Shown here one piece after another: positions 25,826 through 36,893 of a stretch of 64,000 nucleotides of DNA. Below the pieces are notes generated by a model that saw only the letters and a program-made list of their open reading frames with translations, was not told where the DNA came from and searched no databases. Positions within the stretch are counted from its first letter, which is position 1. Each line of letters starts with the position of its first letter. Position numbers and translations under genes: made by a program. Source of the stretch: Chamaea fasciata (lineage: Eukaryota; Chordata; Aves; Passeriformes; Sylviidae); assembly GCA_029207755.1 (NCBI GenBank), contig JARCOQ010000008.1, forward strand, positions 31,284,521 through 31,348,520. Direction: 5' to 3'.

Positions 25826-25910
25826 CAGGATCACCAAATCATTTAGCTTGAAAAAGACTTCCAGGGTCACCAAGTCCAAGCATTCACCCCAGACTACCAA
25901 GCCCATGGGT
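25826..25910 (-). mobile_element. CR1 LINE 3'-end fragment, antisense
   Basis: The plus strand reads as the standard antisense CR1 tail: an 'AATCATTTAGCTTGAAAAAG' phrase, then 'AAGTCCAAGCATTCACCCC', then 'CTACCAAGCCCA'. It is moderately diverged and only the last 85 or so bases are clear. The LTR-like element begins within about 40 bases of its end, and the CR1 does not resume on the far side, so I cannot show that one was inserted into the other. Confidence 0.75.
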
Positions 25911-26185
25911 AGAGGACAATTCCCCCTTCGCTCTGGCACTGCAGATGCCTTAAGTTTCAGCATTCTTGTTTTCCAGATTCTGTGCTGCCCAGGGGTGCAT
26001 TTCTGAGCCTCACATCCAGTGTCACTCAGCTCTTCAGAGAGCAGGAAAACAAAACAAATCCTTTTCCTGCTGAAGACCAAGGACAACTTTCTGCCCAACA
26101 GCACAAACAACAATGGGCTGAAGGGAGGAACAAGAAGGATGAGACCTCACAACCTGACGCTGGAATTGGACAATCAAACCCCAAT

Positions 26186-26193
26186 ATGCAAAT
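26186..26193 (+). promoter_or_regulatory. Octamer motif ATGCAAAT in LTR
   Basis: A perfect octamer (POU-factor site) lies 11 bases upstream of the TATA-like box, with a CCAAT word at 26181-26185. The spacing is typical of an LTR U3 promoter. Activity is not shown. Confidence 0.5.
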
Positions 26194-26203
26194 GGACCAA
26201 AAC

Positions 26204-26211
26204 TTATAAAA
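26204..26211 (+). promoter_or_regulatory. TATA-like box (TTATAAAA) in LTR
   Basis: The box sits about 100 bases upstream of the poly-A signal, as expected of U3/R in an LTR. Confidence 0.55.
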
Positions 26212-26306
26212 GTGTGAGACATTGTGGCCATTTGTCCATTTTGTGACCATTTTGGGTCCACCTTGGGTGTAGCCCTGGTCAGACCCTGTCCTGCCCAAGG
26301 CCTTTC

Positions 26307-26312
26307 AATAAA
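26307..26312 (+). terminator. LTR poly-A signal AATAAA
   Basis: A canonical hexamer, followed within 30 bases by T-rich and then GT-containing sequence, in the position of an LTR R-region polyadenylation signal. Confidence 0.55.
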
Positions 26313-26374
26313 TACCTACTTTATTCTCTAGCTCTGTCCAGTCTCTGTTCCAGGTCAGCCCTCCCAAGGCAACA

Positions 26375-29300
26375 CTGCCAGCCCTGCAGGAAGGGGCACA
26401 ACCCTCATTCCAGGGACTGATGCTGTCAGCAAGAACTGACCTCTGCCAGAGGCATCCTAAACAGGATGATTCCCTGCTAAGATATTCAAAAGGCTCCTTA
26501 AAGAGAAAAGTCAGCATCTCTGGGAATCTCCCAACAATCTGTGGGTGACCTTTTGCAGGAGAAAAGTCAAATTTGTCTGTTCAGAGCACCAAGTGCGGGC
26601 CACACCTCAGGCTCAGATGTTGCTTGCAAAGCTGCACACTCCATAAGAGCTCATCCTGAAAGAGTATTTTTCCAAAACTCCTAATAAACAGTTTTCACAG
26701 AAATACTGACAAAGCCATAATTATAGTGGCAATTGCAGGTGATTCTACAATAAACCATATTTCTTCCCCGTGAAGATATTAATTTACGTTTTTGAAACGT
26801 TCATTGCTAAGCCTAAGATTGGGTTTCTGAATTGTGTTCAGAGGCATTTTACACAGGAGAAAAAATACACCCTATCTTAAATGTACTGAATACTAATTTA
26901 AAATGATCTATTTGCCATAATATACATCCAATCCCCTACTGAAAAGTTCAGAAGCTTCTCCTCCTTCACATACAGCTCCATCAGGCTATTCTTATGCACT
27001 GGGAGCCCTGGCAGAGATTTCTGATGAATTGTGAGGCTTATTTCAATTTTTCCAGCAAAAAGCTATAGGTTAGATACACGGCTTAGAGAGCAGATATGCC
27101 AGTAAGTCCAAAACTCCCACGGTGTAGATTCAAAAGCATCATCACGAGGGCAGTTTAATTTATCAGAATATCAAGTAGTGCTAATGCTCAGCTAGATATG
27201 ATTATTTCCAGAACTTCTTAAATTTGTAGGAAAACTAGTGTCCATTTACCAGCACCTGCCTACAAAGCTCAATAGTACCCTGAAAATCAAAACCATTTTC
27301 TTTCGTCCCTCTTATATCTTTTGGTGTTAGAAATTGAACCCTGCTCCTTTTTGGTGCATCACAGTACTTTTACTGAGCGAAAAAAAAAGGCAGAAAAAAA
27401 GATCATACAGGGCTGTGCTGAGTATAAGATACAACCCCATCACACCACATCTACATCTGTAACTGTATGAGGCTTTAGCCCCAAGTAGTAAGTTTGATAA
27501 CTTTACTGACAAAAAAATTCTGTGGAAAAACCAAAGCACTTAAAAGTGGGTTTGGTTACTTAGGAGCATTTCTTAATTACTAGGATATCTTAGTTATTGA
27601 AACAGCAGCCGATCACAACGTTGTAAAACACAGCACTTTATGGAGATGCTCATCTTATACAACATGTAAAGCCTGACATGGGTAATTTCCAGTTACAGCT
27701 GTTTCATTACAAGGAGTCTTCTTTTAAGCTTCTTGCTCAGCAAAGTAACTACCAGGCATAATTTTACAGACAGCACTCATTTGAATTTTCAGTAGTGTTT
27801 TGTGTTTTGACTTCCTGTGCATCCAAATATTTGGTAAAGTAACTTTGCCAGTAAAACAAAATCCTGTATGTTCACTAAATGTGTGTGTTCAGGAACAATT
27901 GTTTGCTGAGAGATATGATCATCATCTGGGAACCACATGCCATAAACAGCCTGCCCAGAAAAAGTACATGTCCCTGGCAGCAGATCTAGTTTCTCTGAAG
28001 TTAATAATTTCGTGGTTAGAAAGCCCAGCAAGGAGATGTCACAGTGGCAAAAAAGATATGTGGAGGTTTCAGTAATCCATAATCACAACAGGGGAAAAAA
28101 ATTACATGCTTTAAGTGTCTTTAATTTTAAATTAATTTTAAAAGCTGAAATTCTGATATACTAAAAAAAAAAATCCCAGTTTTGTTCATCTGCTTGTTTC
28201 TTGTTGCTGCTTCCTCCATGGGGGTGATTTTACTGAGCTCTCTGTGGCCATTTTGGATTCAAATTATTTTACGTAAGATGTGAACAGGGCCCAGAGACTT
28301 TGAAACTGCTGGGCCATTTATTCTCCAGGCACTCTGAGGAAAGCACAATACTCATCCCTTCCACCATTTCAGTCTGCTCTCACACAAAGCTGTTGCACTG
28401 CTCTTTCAAGCAGTGGTGTTGCATTCACCAAACTGAAGATCCTCTACTGACAGCCAGCTGAGAGAGTTTGTGTAAAAGCCTTGTGATCTGTGCCTGGTCT
28501 GCCTTGGACTGCTCTGAATTCCACACGCAGCACAAACCAAAGCAGAGAGGCCACAGCCCACGCTCAGCCTCAAGAAACAGAGCGAAAGAAGGCACATCTT
28601 AGCACTGCACATTTAATTCACTGACAGCAGTACTTCAACAGCCTTTATTTGGCCTAAAATCAGACGTGACGTTCCTGCTTCTTTATTATTAATCAAACAG
28701 AAATATTCAATTAAGTTCCTCCTTATAATTAAACTTTCACTTCATGTAATATGCCATTTGTGCAGAAACTGCGCTTGCAATCATTACTGGAGAAAAGAAA
28801 TGTCAACTTCAAAGTTACTAACTCCTACAAGTTGGAAATTCTGTCTTAGTAGGTGATGGTTATAAGTTGTAGACTCTTAAAATAATTTAAATTCAATTAA
28901 GCACACATTCTTTTTCCATTAACAGGTGATGATGAAACAGTTATTTGAAGCAGTTAAACCAAAAGACATTAAAAATACATAAACATATAGAAAGACTGAA
29001 AGAGACAGGGAAAAATGCCTAACTGCATAAAGCTCATAAAGAATAATGAGTACAGAACTTGTACAAAATTACTATTAAAATTCACAGAGTTGTATCTTTA
29101 ATTCACTTTGACTGTCTCTAGAAGTCAATTCATCCATGTACATTCTAACCTGCATTTAAGAATAACAAGGTACATGCTTTTATTGTAGAAAATTTTATCT
29201 ATAGACAAGGTGTAATTAGTAAAGTAGCAGAACATAATTTATTTTATGATATGTATTCAACGCCTCTAAAACTTTTACCCAAAGGTACTTGTTCTTCAGA

Positions 29301-29405
29301 CTAAGTAATGTACTTCTGTAAAGTATTGCACATCTTAATAGAAATTTACAAATAAATGCAACTTTGTCCTTAATTTGTAGTTGCGTTTTTTGTTAGTAGC
29401 CTGAA
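26375..29405. other. Unique non-coding DNA, no gene seen
   Basis: No recognisable repeat. The stretch at about 28640-28800 is repeat-free, AT-rich and lacks long frames; it has the look of conserved regulatory DNA, but this is a guess from composition. On the minus strand, AATAAA signals fall at 29179-29184 and 29238-29243. They would lie 165 to 225 bases downstream of the stop of the candidate exon at 29406-29562. Confidence 0.4.
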
Positions 29406-29562
29406 CTATTCACATTGATCAAAGAAATCACAGAATTTACTACAGGACATAACTTCTAATTCACATCTCTGCCAACACTGGCTGCTTAACACACACAAGA
29501 ACAGGTAGAGAATGCCTGTAGTAGCACCAAGGATGATGAATTTGTAGGGCCAATTCAAGGAA
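29406..29562 (-). CDS. Candidate terminal exon: one hydrophobic segment and cysteine-rich tail (unrecognised)
   Basis: On the minus strand a good splice acceptor ends at 29563: a 20-base pyrimidine-rich run then TAG, with a branch-point-like TTCTAAA about 40 bases upstream. It opens directly into 51 codons and a TAG stop. The predicted piece has one 18-residue hydrophobic stretch (FIILGATTGILYLFLCVL) preceded by a short polar part, and then a tail of about 26 residues with five cysteines and several acidic residues. That would fit the C-terminus of a single-pass membrane protein. Two AATAAA signals lie 165 to 225 bases beyond the stop. I do not recognise the family, and no matching upstream exon was identified. 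TM-like chance frames are common in AT-rich DNA, so this may well be spurious. Confidence 0.18.
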
Positions 29563-30759
29563 CTAGAAAAAGAAAGCATAAAACCCCACAGGTATTTAGA
29601 AAACTCTGAACACACAGTTACAACCTCCTGTATCCTAGAAAACAAACAACAAAATCAGTTTCCTGGCTTAACAGGATACAGTCAAAGGTTTTAGGTCAAA
29701 TGTGTAACTTAGCAGTGACTCAGTCAGGGAGACTTGGTCTTTTTTCATCCTGGCAAGGCAGGCATAACCCAGGTAACATCTCAGTTCACAGAGGAAGAAA
29801 TCTAAAAAGTGACCCCTTCCGCCCACTGCAGAATAACATGACGTTCTTTAGCTTGCCAATGGTGCAATTTACATCCAAGACGTAACGTGAAATAAACCCC
29901 ACTTCCTTGACTTAGGTTCAATCAATTCTGCCTCACTAAGCAGCATCTGCCTTCGGCACAGGTCCTAAGAAATACACGAGTGCAATTCAAACAGGTTGGT
30001 CAAGAACAAAATACAGGTAAGACGCTGAAGCAAAAGAAAGAAACGGGGAAATTGATTTGGCAGCAGATGGTGAGAAAGCAGAGACCAATCAATACAAAGC
30101 AGTGCTTGAAAGGAGACCCTGCGTGAAAGGAGAAGGAACACAAGGGGCTGAATGGCCGAGCGCAGTCAGTGTAAAACCTGTAAGCACCTAATGGCCTCTC
30201 ATCACTGCTGAGCACAGAATTCACGAACCCATCATCCCCGGCAGTGGAGGCTTGGTAATCCCACACACAAAGTCAGGTGTTTTCATCCTGAAAACAGCAT
30301 GAGAAGGGGAGGGCTTGGAGAGGAGGACCAAACACTGACAAGGGGAATATAAAACCTGCAGACTCATTAGGAATGCCAAGTCAGTCAGGTACAGAAAAGG
30401 GGCTGGTTTGGGAACCCCCAGAATTTCCCATCACACATTTGTTTGGATCCCTTGGTAAAAATGCAAAGGCAAGCAGAGGAAAACTTGAGGGACGTTTGTA
30501 ACCTTGACACCTCTACTACTTCAAATGCTGTTTCACAGAAGCTGGATAAGAAGTACTAAAATTTTGATGGGACATGGGAGAGGAGGAATAACTGATGTTC
30601 ACGCCCCAGAAACTTCATTATTTTAAGAAACCAACCTAAAAAACTGAAATATTGACCACTTTGACAAGTTTTTTAATTTGATCAGGAAAAAAATAAAACA
30701 GGTGGAATTACTATAAAACATTTCAGGAAAATTGACATTGCTTGTAGCCCACTACATCA
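29563..30759. other. Non-coding DNA, no gene seen
   Basis: The plus strand has a mild purine bias around 30000-30160. A minus-strand frame at 30000-30266 (88 codons) is unrecognised and does not join the candidate exon in phase by any obvious splice pair. Confidence 0.4.
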
Positions 30760-30822
30760 GGAAGAAAAGAAAAGAAAAGAAAAAAAAAAGAAAAAAAAAA
30801 GAAAAAAGAAAAGAAACAAAAG
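30760..30822 (+). repeat. (AAAAG)n A/G-rich simple repeat
   Basis: A regular AAAAG block (30764-30780) degenerates into A runs separated by single G. Confidence 0.95.
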
Positions 30823-30830
30823 AGCTCAGT

Positions 30831-30919
30831 ATCATAGAAATATGCAAATAAAAAGTACCAGAGAAATATGCAGATAAAAAGATAAAAAGTGTCATATAAA
30901 TATATAAATAAAAAGCTGG
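30831..30919. repeat. Three imperfect tandem units of 28-32 bp
   Basis: Units at 30831-30859, 30860-30891 and 30892-30919 share the plan ATAGAAATATGC..ATAAAAAG, each ending near GT or GC. The second has an extra ATAAAAAG. The minus-strand frame across it reads as a repeating Phe/Tyr-rich, membrane-like peptide, which is an artefact of the repeat. Confidence 0.8.
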
Positions 30920-33900
30920 CAGGAAAAAAAAGAAGAAGACTGACACATGATGAAAAGCCATTACCAAAATAATGAGCACAATAATTATTTCTCAGGTGTG
31001 CTGTTCTGGATTTAGATGGAATTGTACAGAATTACAAAGTAATTTCATGAAAAAGATAACCAACTTTCCCTGGGGAATTTACAAAATAGTCCAAGTAGCC
31101 AGATTCATTTTCATCTTTGATTACTGCAAAGATGCATTTGCAGCTAAAATGTTGCAAACTATCTAATGCAGAACATGATATGTATCCAGGTAAAATTCTT
31201 AAAAGGCAACCTACAAAACAGTTTTCCTTCATGAAAACCCTCAAATCCTGTGGAACTGACAGCCTGGAGAAATTCACTCAAGGAAGGGAAGCCTGAGCTT
31301 TCAACCTTCTCAGGAGGGAGAAATATGCAAGACATAGGGCAGATGAACCTGCACCTTTTTCTTCAGAGCAGCCCTGCAGCAAGGCCCTCACCTGCCCAGG
31401 TTATAAAGCAGGATTCAGTGCACTTAAAAGCAGTAAACCTTCACCAAGGCAGACTTATTTGAACTGCTTATATATATTCAACAAATACACAAGTGATGTT
31501 CAGTCTTAGCAGACTGATAATCATATACACATTATCAGCTTTGATATTTTAACTTCGTTCAGTTACAAATAACCTGATTTTGAAGTAAATAATCAAAATT
31601 TACTTATGCCAAAGACCGCTGCTAATTAAAATGAAGAATAGCACCCAGACATCTTGATTAATTGTATATATTTATTCCATTTTGTCAACATCTGCTTTTG
31701 GGAGCCAGAACAGATCCCTCAAGGAAACTGATGTATCACACTAATGCAAGCTTTCCATTATAAAACCTTATTGTGGTTTAAAGTTTGTACATACTGAGCA
31801 TTAAATGCCGTTTCTGATGCACAGCTAACTTTAAAAAAAATTGCATGGAGCACCATTTTTTCATTTCCAGTTCTGGCAAAATATCTCTAGAATTTTAACT
31901 CTGACGACCTGAACTTATTGCTGGTTGATAAGCTGAGGATTTTCAAATTAAGATTTCATTTAAGATTCTTTGTTCTGTAATAAGATTCTGGTAGCCTGGA
32001 AATGAAAGCAACAACTGCCTTGTGAACAAACTTCTGATGAAAAACATTTAATAGGATTTTTCTGCTACAACTACCCATGTTACTCTAGTACTTCAATAAC
32101 TCATTGTTACCTGAGACAAGTCTCCAATGCATGGGAAATGTGGATTTCGAAATCCTCTACACGTCAACACTCACAGCACCTGCTCTCTCCGGAACTCCCA
32201 CGCAGCAGACCATGGATGGTGTGGGTTGGTTGGAATTTAGGAATCCAACAGCCCTCCAAGGTTTGCTATCACTGGGAGAAAGCTCATAAACAGTGCCACT
32301 GCCATTTAAAATTAATTACTTTCACCTTGTACAGTAATTTATAACCTGCAAGCTGTCTCTAAATGTTTTCATAGCAGGTTGAGTATTACAGACAAACCCA
32401 ACATGATATGGCAGCAGTGAGCACGTTTGGTAGCTATTCCTCTTTGACTTCCCTCAAATAATCCCTTGTCTATCGAGCTTCCCCTCAAGAACATTTTGTC
32501 TCAGAATGACTCCCACCGAGTATAAATAATGGTTTTGAAGTCTTTATTTCACTCTTGTATGTTGCATGTGAAAAGCTTGATCCATTGCCACTGAATCCAG
32601 TCAATGAAGACAATGGAACCAGAAATCAGCTCTTAATCAAATTATTTCTTGAATGCTTAGAATCTGAGTAGTCAAGCACTGAAATGATCCCAGATGTCAA
32701 AGACATCATCACAGTGTGGAACTAGGTAAGGTACTGAGAATAATGATATCTGCTCAAATCAAGGGTATTTATACCATATTTTGGCCTGAAAACCAGAGTC
32801 CACTATCCACAGCAGATTATGCAAGCACTAATTTAAAAAAGAAATACCAGATATTAGCAAATTTTGATGCAAAAACCCCTCAAACTTGCCTAGATGAGCA
32901 TTAAAGAAATACAGACAACTGACCAGTGAAAGAAATGCAGCATGGATTCTCTCTGTGTCATTTTCATTTCCCAATACACATTGGTTTCCTCCAGAAGAGA
33001 GCTTTCAAAAGTTAAAAATCTAAGAGAGTGGTACACTAATTATGTGGTAAAATATATAACATTTTGATCACGAATTTTCCCCAGCTCCACACACAACACT
33101 TGAGCAATGTGGAATGTGTTCTGTTTTATAAGGCACCCACCACACCTGCAGATATTACATATAATAATAGATACTACATATAAACAGGCTCTAAGTGTCA
33201 ATGAGTTAGTACAGAAGTTAAAGGTAAAAATCTTTCTGCACTGCTGTATTCCGAGGTTGATGATCATAATAAGGAATAGTGATGATAGGAATTTTGCCAG
33301 CCTGAAATCTTTACCAATTACAAGCTGCATTCACACATAAACAGTTAAAACCCACTGCACCCATCCTTTTGCGTCTTTTTTCTTCCATCTTTCTTCTGTT
33401 TATTTATGTATGCATGTGCATTCAAAGTCTGCAACTTCCCAGCTAATAGCTCGTCTGCAAACACCTCCTGTATGACATCTGAAATACTGCCAGTTACGTT
33501 AAGTATAAAACAAACCCACAATGAAACTGCAGAGCAAAAACAAAACAAGAAGATCAGAGAATACTACAGAGGAAAATGCTATTATTAGCATGTAAATTTA
33601 AAAATTCCACTTGGGTGAAAACACAGAGGTCTCTTCAATGCCCTGCTTAATGTCATCAAATGCTTGAACCGCCCTTGCTTTGGTGCTGAAGGAATTTTTT
33701 TGTTAATCTTCTCAAAGCCAGAATCAGAAACCTTAAAAATCAGCCACCCTAAAGGCTCTCCCACTGTTCTGGGCAGCAACCAGGCAGCAGCAGCTTCCCT
33801 GTCAAACAAAGCACGTCAGGGCAAGGCTGGAAACAGGAGCAGGCTGTGCCATGTGTGACCAGGACAGCTGGAACTCCACCCGGCACGATCTGCTCAGCGA

Positions 33901-35126
33901 AATCAATCACTGAGGGCCTGATCAGGTGGTGTTGAGTTTCTCTCCCCTTCACAAATCCTAGGCACAAATCAGACCAGCCCTTCACATCCAAAACTCAACA
34001 AGTCAAATGATCACCTTGCTGAAATATATGCAGTTTTGCTTGAGTACGATCAGGATTTCAGTAGGTACAGGCCAAAGTCCAACTAGAGCAAAACTCTCAC
34101 CTCTTCCAGTTTGTCTTGCATTAGTGGAGATTGTAAGTGTCCATTATAAGTGGACACACTGACATTAATAGGCATTATAAAGCTGAGAGTATACAAATTA
34201 CACGAAGTTTCCTTTCCCAATCAAAATATTTGCACTTCTTTTTTAGAGCATAACATATGCTCTCCCAAAATATCCTTCTCCAAATTCAGCTTCCAGAACA
34301 GTTCAATTAAGCGAGGATGCAGAAAAACAGAGATGATTTATTTTGGGGCAATACAGTTCTGTTTGTTTCTCATCCACATTGCATAAATGTGTTTAACTTT
34401 TCTTTTTTCCAACCTACACATCATTTGTCTTCTTCAGAGCAACCTTTCTTATACCAAGGTATCTTCCTCTAAAAATTACAGCTTAAAGATATCTTCTTAA
34501 GACGCCTAAAAAGTTCAAGATACATGAACGTGAATTCTTTCCCACACAACCCTATGAGCCCCACACAAAAGATTCAGTATTTTTGTCAAAGCTGGCTACG
34601 TCTAACTAACGCACATGAACTCCACCTTTTGCAGTCAATGCACTTCTTGGCAGGATCTTTGCTCTGTGTGAGGCAAAACTTTCACCTCCCAAAGATTTCA
34701 GAATCATGCTGTGAAATTATGGTTACAGTCATGGAATTTCAACATAGAGTTGCCAAAAATGTTTCTGCACCCAAGCAAGTGCTGACATGGCTGCTTTTAT
34801 TTAAAGGGAGCAACAGCACTCAAGTGTTTTCTGGGTAGTCACCAAATTAAGGAGGATCCTGGGTATGACCCCTCAAAGGCAGAATCCATATCAGGCATTT
34901 ATGCTGCAGCTTCCTACTTCTTAAAATACCATCACACTCACACATCTCAAAATGGCTGTGATGCAGGAGAACCAAAGAATTGTACTCAAATGCATTAACT
35001 TGAAAAAGGCAAATAGTCGCCTGTGCTGTCACTGTTAGATGCCCACCAGAAGATCTTATAAGCAGTCGAAATGTTTTATTCTCCCTGTGTTGTCACAGGT
35101 TATAAAAACACGCTGTTCACAGATGA
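30920..35126. other. Unique non-coding DNA, no gene seen
   Basis: Scattered short frames (31032-31277, 33040-33330 and 33749-33991, all minus) have no recognisable domain. 33760-33900 is locally GC-richer. No transposon was recognised. Confidence 0.4.
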
Positions 35127-35157
35127 AAATTTAGGAGAGTAGAAATTTAGGAGAGTA
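35127..35157. repeat. 15-mer tandem duplication, 16-bp period
   Basis: AAATTTAGGAGAGTA occurs at 35127-35141 and 35143-35157, separated by one base, so it is a recent-looking exact duplication. Confidence 0.95.
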
Positions 35158-35866
35158 CAACTCATAAAAATGGAGCTGTAACATTTTATTTGCAAAAGGA
35201 GGTCCTTTCTACAGACAGAATATGTGAGGTAAAACTGTTTGCTGGAGAGTAGAGGAAAAGAATACCTGCCACTGGTATTCACAAGTTCTGAGGAAATTTC
35301 AGGCAAAGCATGTGTTTTCATCCTTTCCCTCTTTGGCCACTCTCCCAGGAGAGATGATGTCAGTGAGAGCTCTGGGTGAACAGATCTGATCAGGGTTTCT
35401 CCCCCTCTGAAATGGAAAGCAAGGAATGCATCAACCTGAACACCCACCCCAACCTGCAAACAGCAGAGCCAGGCAGCCAGAGCTCCCCTAAGAAACAACA
35501 GTGCCATCCCTGGCCCATAAATTCACAGAGCTGTGCTTTTCCTGCAACCTGTGTGCGGGGACAGGTTAGAGCACCCTTTTCACTGGAGCCATAAGGAAAG
35601 TGAATTATCCTACAGGGATTAAAGGGATCTTAGGATGTTTTGTGTCCTTGGAAACTAGACAGGGAAGTGCCAGCAAGGCGAGCAGGAGTGCCCGGGACGT
35701 GGGGAACCAGCCTGGGAGAGGGGGCTCCGTGTGCTCACAGACAGGCACAGACCCCCCTGACAGCAGCCACGCTCCTGCCAGACTAGAAAGTCTCTATGCC
35801 AGAAGACTCTGAGCTATTTTAGAGCAGCTGTGTGTGGGCTGGAGATACTAGGCACAACAGAAAGGA

Positions 35867-35867
<1 letters not shown>
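35158..35867. other. GC-richer segment upstream of the long A run
   Basis: 35390-35830 is clearly GC-richer than its neighbours and has several CpGs (for example around 35676 and 35697), but not enough for a CpG island. It ends directly in the 56-base A run. No tRNA-type A and B boxes or known SINE head are visible. A minus-strand frame at 35100-35507 begins with a signal-peptide-like stretch but has no recognisable domain after it. Confidence 0.4.

Positions 35868-35923
<56 letters not shown>
35868..35923 (+). repeat. Pure poly-A run, 56 A
   Basis: This is by far the longest homopolymer in the window. It is uninterrupted, ends abruptly in TTAGGGTTTA, and follows GC-rich sequence directly. 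It may be the tail of a retrocopied RNA, an expanded mononucleotide tract, or partly an assembly artefact. Confidence 0.97.
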
Positions 35924-35925
<2 letters not shown>

Positions 35926-36785
35926 AGGGTTTATTTAGCATTTGACAAAAAAATGATTGCCATAGCAACACATGCATCCTGTTGAACAAATATCTGTGTA
36001 AGTACCACAGACATAAAGGTATAATTAGTCTGTACTGGTTTAACAAATCAGTACATTTCACTGTGTATTCTCATTTCTTCTAATTTTGGTGTTTATCAAA
36101 CACCTTTAAGGACCACTTCTGTATTATTCTCTGCAGCACATGTTTCTCTGGGATCAGGGAGAAGGAAGCAGAGGGCTCAAGACCAGTATTTGCTGTGCTC
36201 ATAGGAACTCAATCACGGGGAATTCTCACATGATGGAGTGGGGCCCTCCCTCACCAACTAGTTCTGGTTTAATAGTCAAAGGAAACACAAAAACTACCAA
36301 ATTCCCATTTTGAATATTCCTTCAGCACATCATTTTCATTCAGTACAACGCAACAAAGCTGAAGATACTTCTCAAATATCTTCTGTTTTGTTGGTTATTA
36401 AAAGGAAAGATATTAAGAGCCTAAGAAATATACTGTTTAAATCAAAGGAGGACAACTGTAACGGCACAAAGGCAACATCATATGTGGGAGAATCTGCAAG
36501 AAATGAGAAATATCATGCAGAAATGGGCTTACTACAAATGCTTCCTTATTTAAAATTCAGGAATAATTAGAAGCTTTAAGTTTCACATACATTTAGGAAT
36601 TCTATCCATCCTTTCACAACCATAATCTTTAACCAACACTTAGTTTAGTGACAGCATGTTACAATTTCCCAGTGAAGATGTTTTCAAATCCGCACACTCA
36701 GCTTGACTACTTCAATCTGCAGAGCACAAATAAAATTTCAAGATATCATCACAGTGGACATTCCAGACAAGACTTAGGATTTCAT
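35924..36785. other. Unique non-coding DNA, no gene seen
   Basis: No repeat or exon recognised. The frame at 36310-36570 (plus, 86 codons) has no known match in memory. Confidence 0.4.
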
Positions 36786-36893
36786 TTGTTGTTGTTGTTG
36801 GTTTTTTGTTGTTTTTTTTTTGTTTGTTTGTTTGTTTTGTTTTGTTTTGTTGGGGTTTTTTTTGGTTGGTGGGGGAGTTTTTTGGTTTTTTTC
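36786..36893. repeat. G/T-rich simple repeat (GTT)n, (GTTT)n
   Basis: It starts as GTT repeats, passes to GTTT and GTTTT repeats, then a G/T mixture with runs of 4 to 5 G. The long frame across it translates to Phe/Val/Leu/Cys strings and is an artefact. Confidence 0.95.

Larger units (their letters stand above)
25946..26374 (+). mobile_element. Solo-LTR-like element of endogenous-retrovirus type (copy 1)
   Basis: This segment of about 429 bases shares a long, collinear similarity with 39965-40223, so it is a dispersed repeat. It has the layout of an LTR on the plus strand: a TATA-like box at 26204-26211, an octamer ATGCAAAT and a CCAAT word just upstream, a poly-A signal at 26307-26312, and a possible TG...CA border pair (TG at 25946, CA ending at 26374). 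No retroviral internal genes flank it on either side, and no second LTR of the same orientation lies within a provirus-sized distance that would make an intact provirus. It is therefore best read as a solo LTR, or the remnant of one. Borders and class (ERVL-like or other) are inference. No target-site duplication is clear. Confidence 0.65.

Noticed and set aside
25982..26298. Several overlapping frames on both strands
   Set aside because: They lie inside the LTR-like element, which is non-coding.
30752..30979. Minus-strand frame that looks like a multi-pass membrane protein
   Set aside because: It is the translation of the A/G-rich tract and the three tandem units. The repetition, not selection, makes it look hydrophobic.
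35923..35934. TTAGGGTTTA after the long A run, like one telomere repeat
   Set aside because: Only one unit is present, so there is no interstitial telomeric array.
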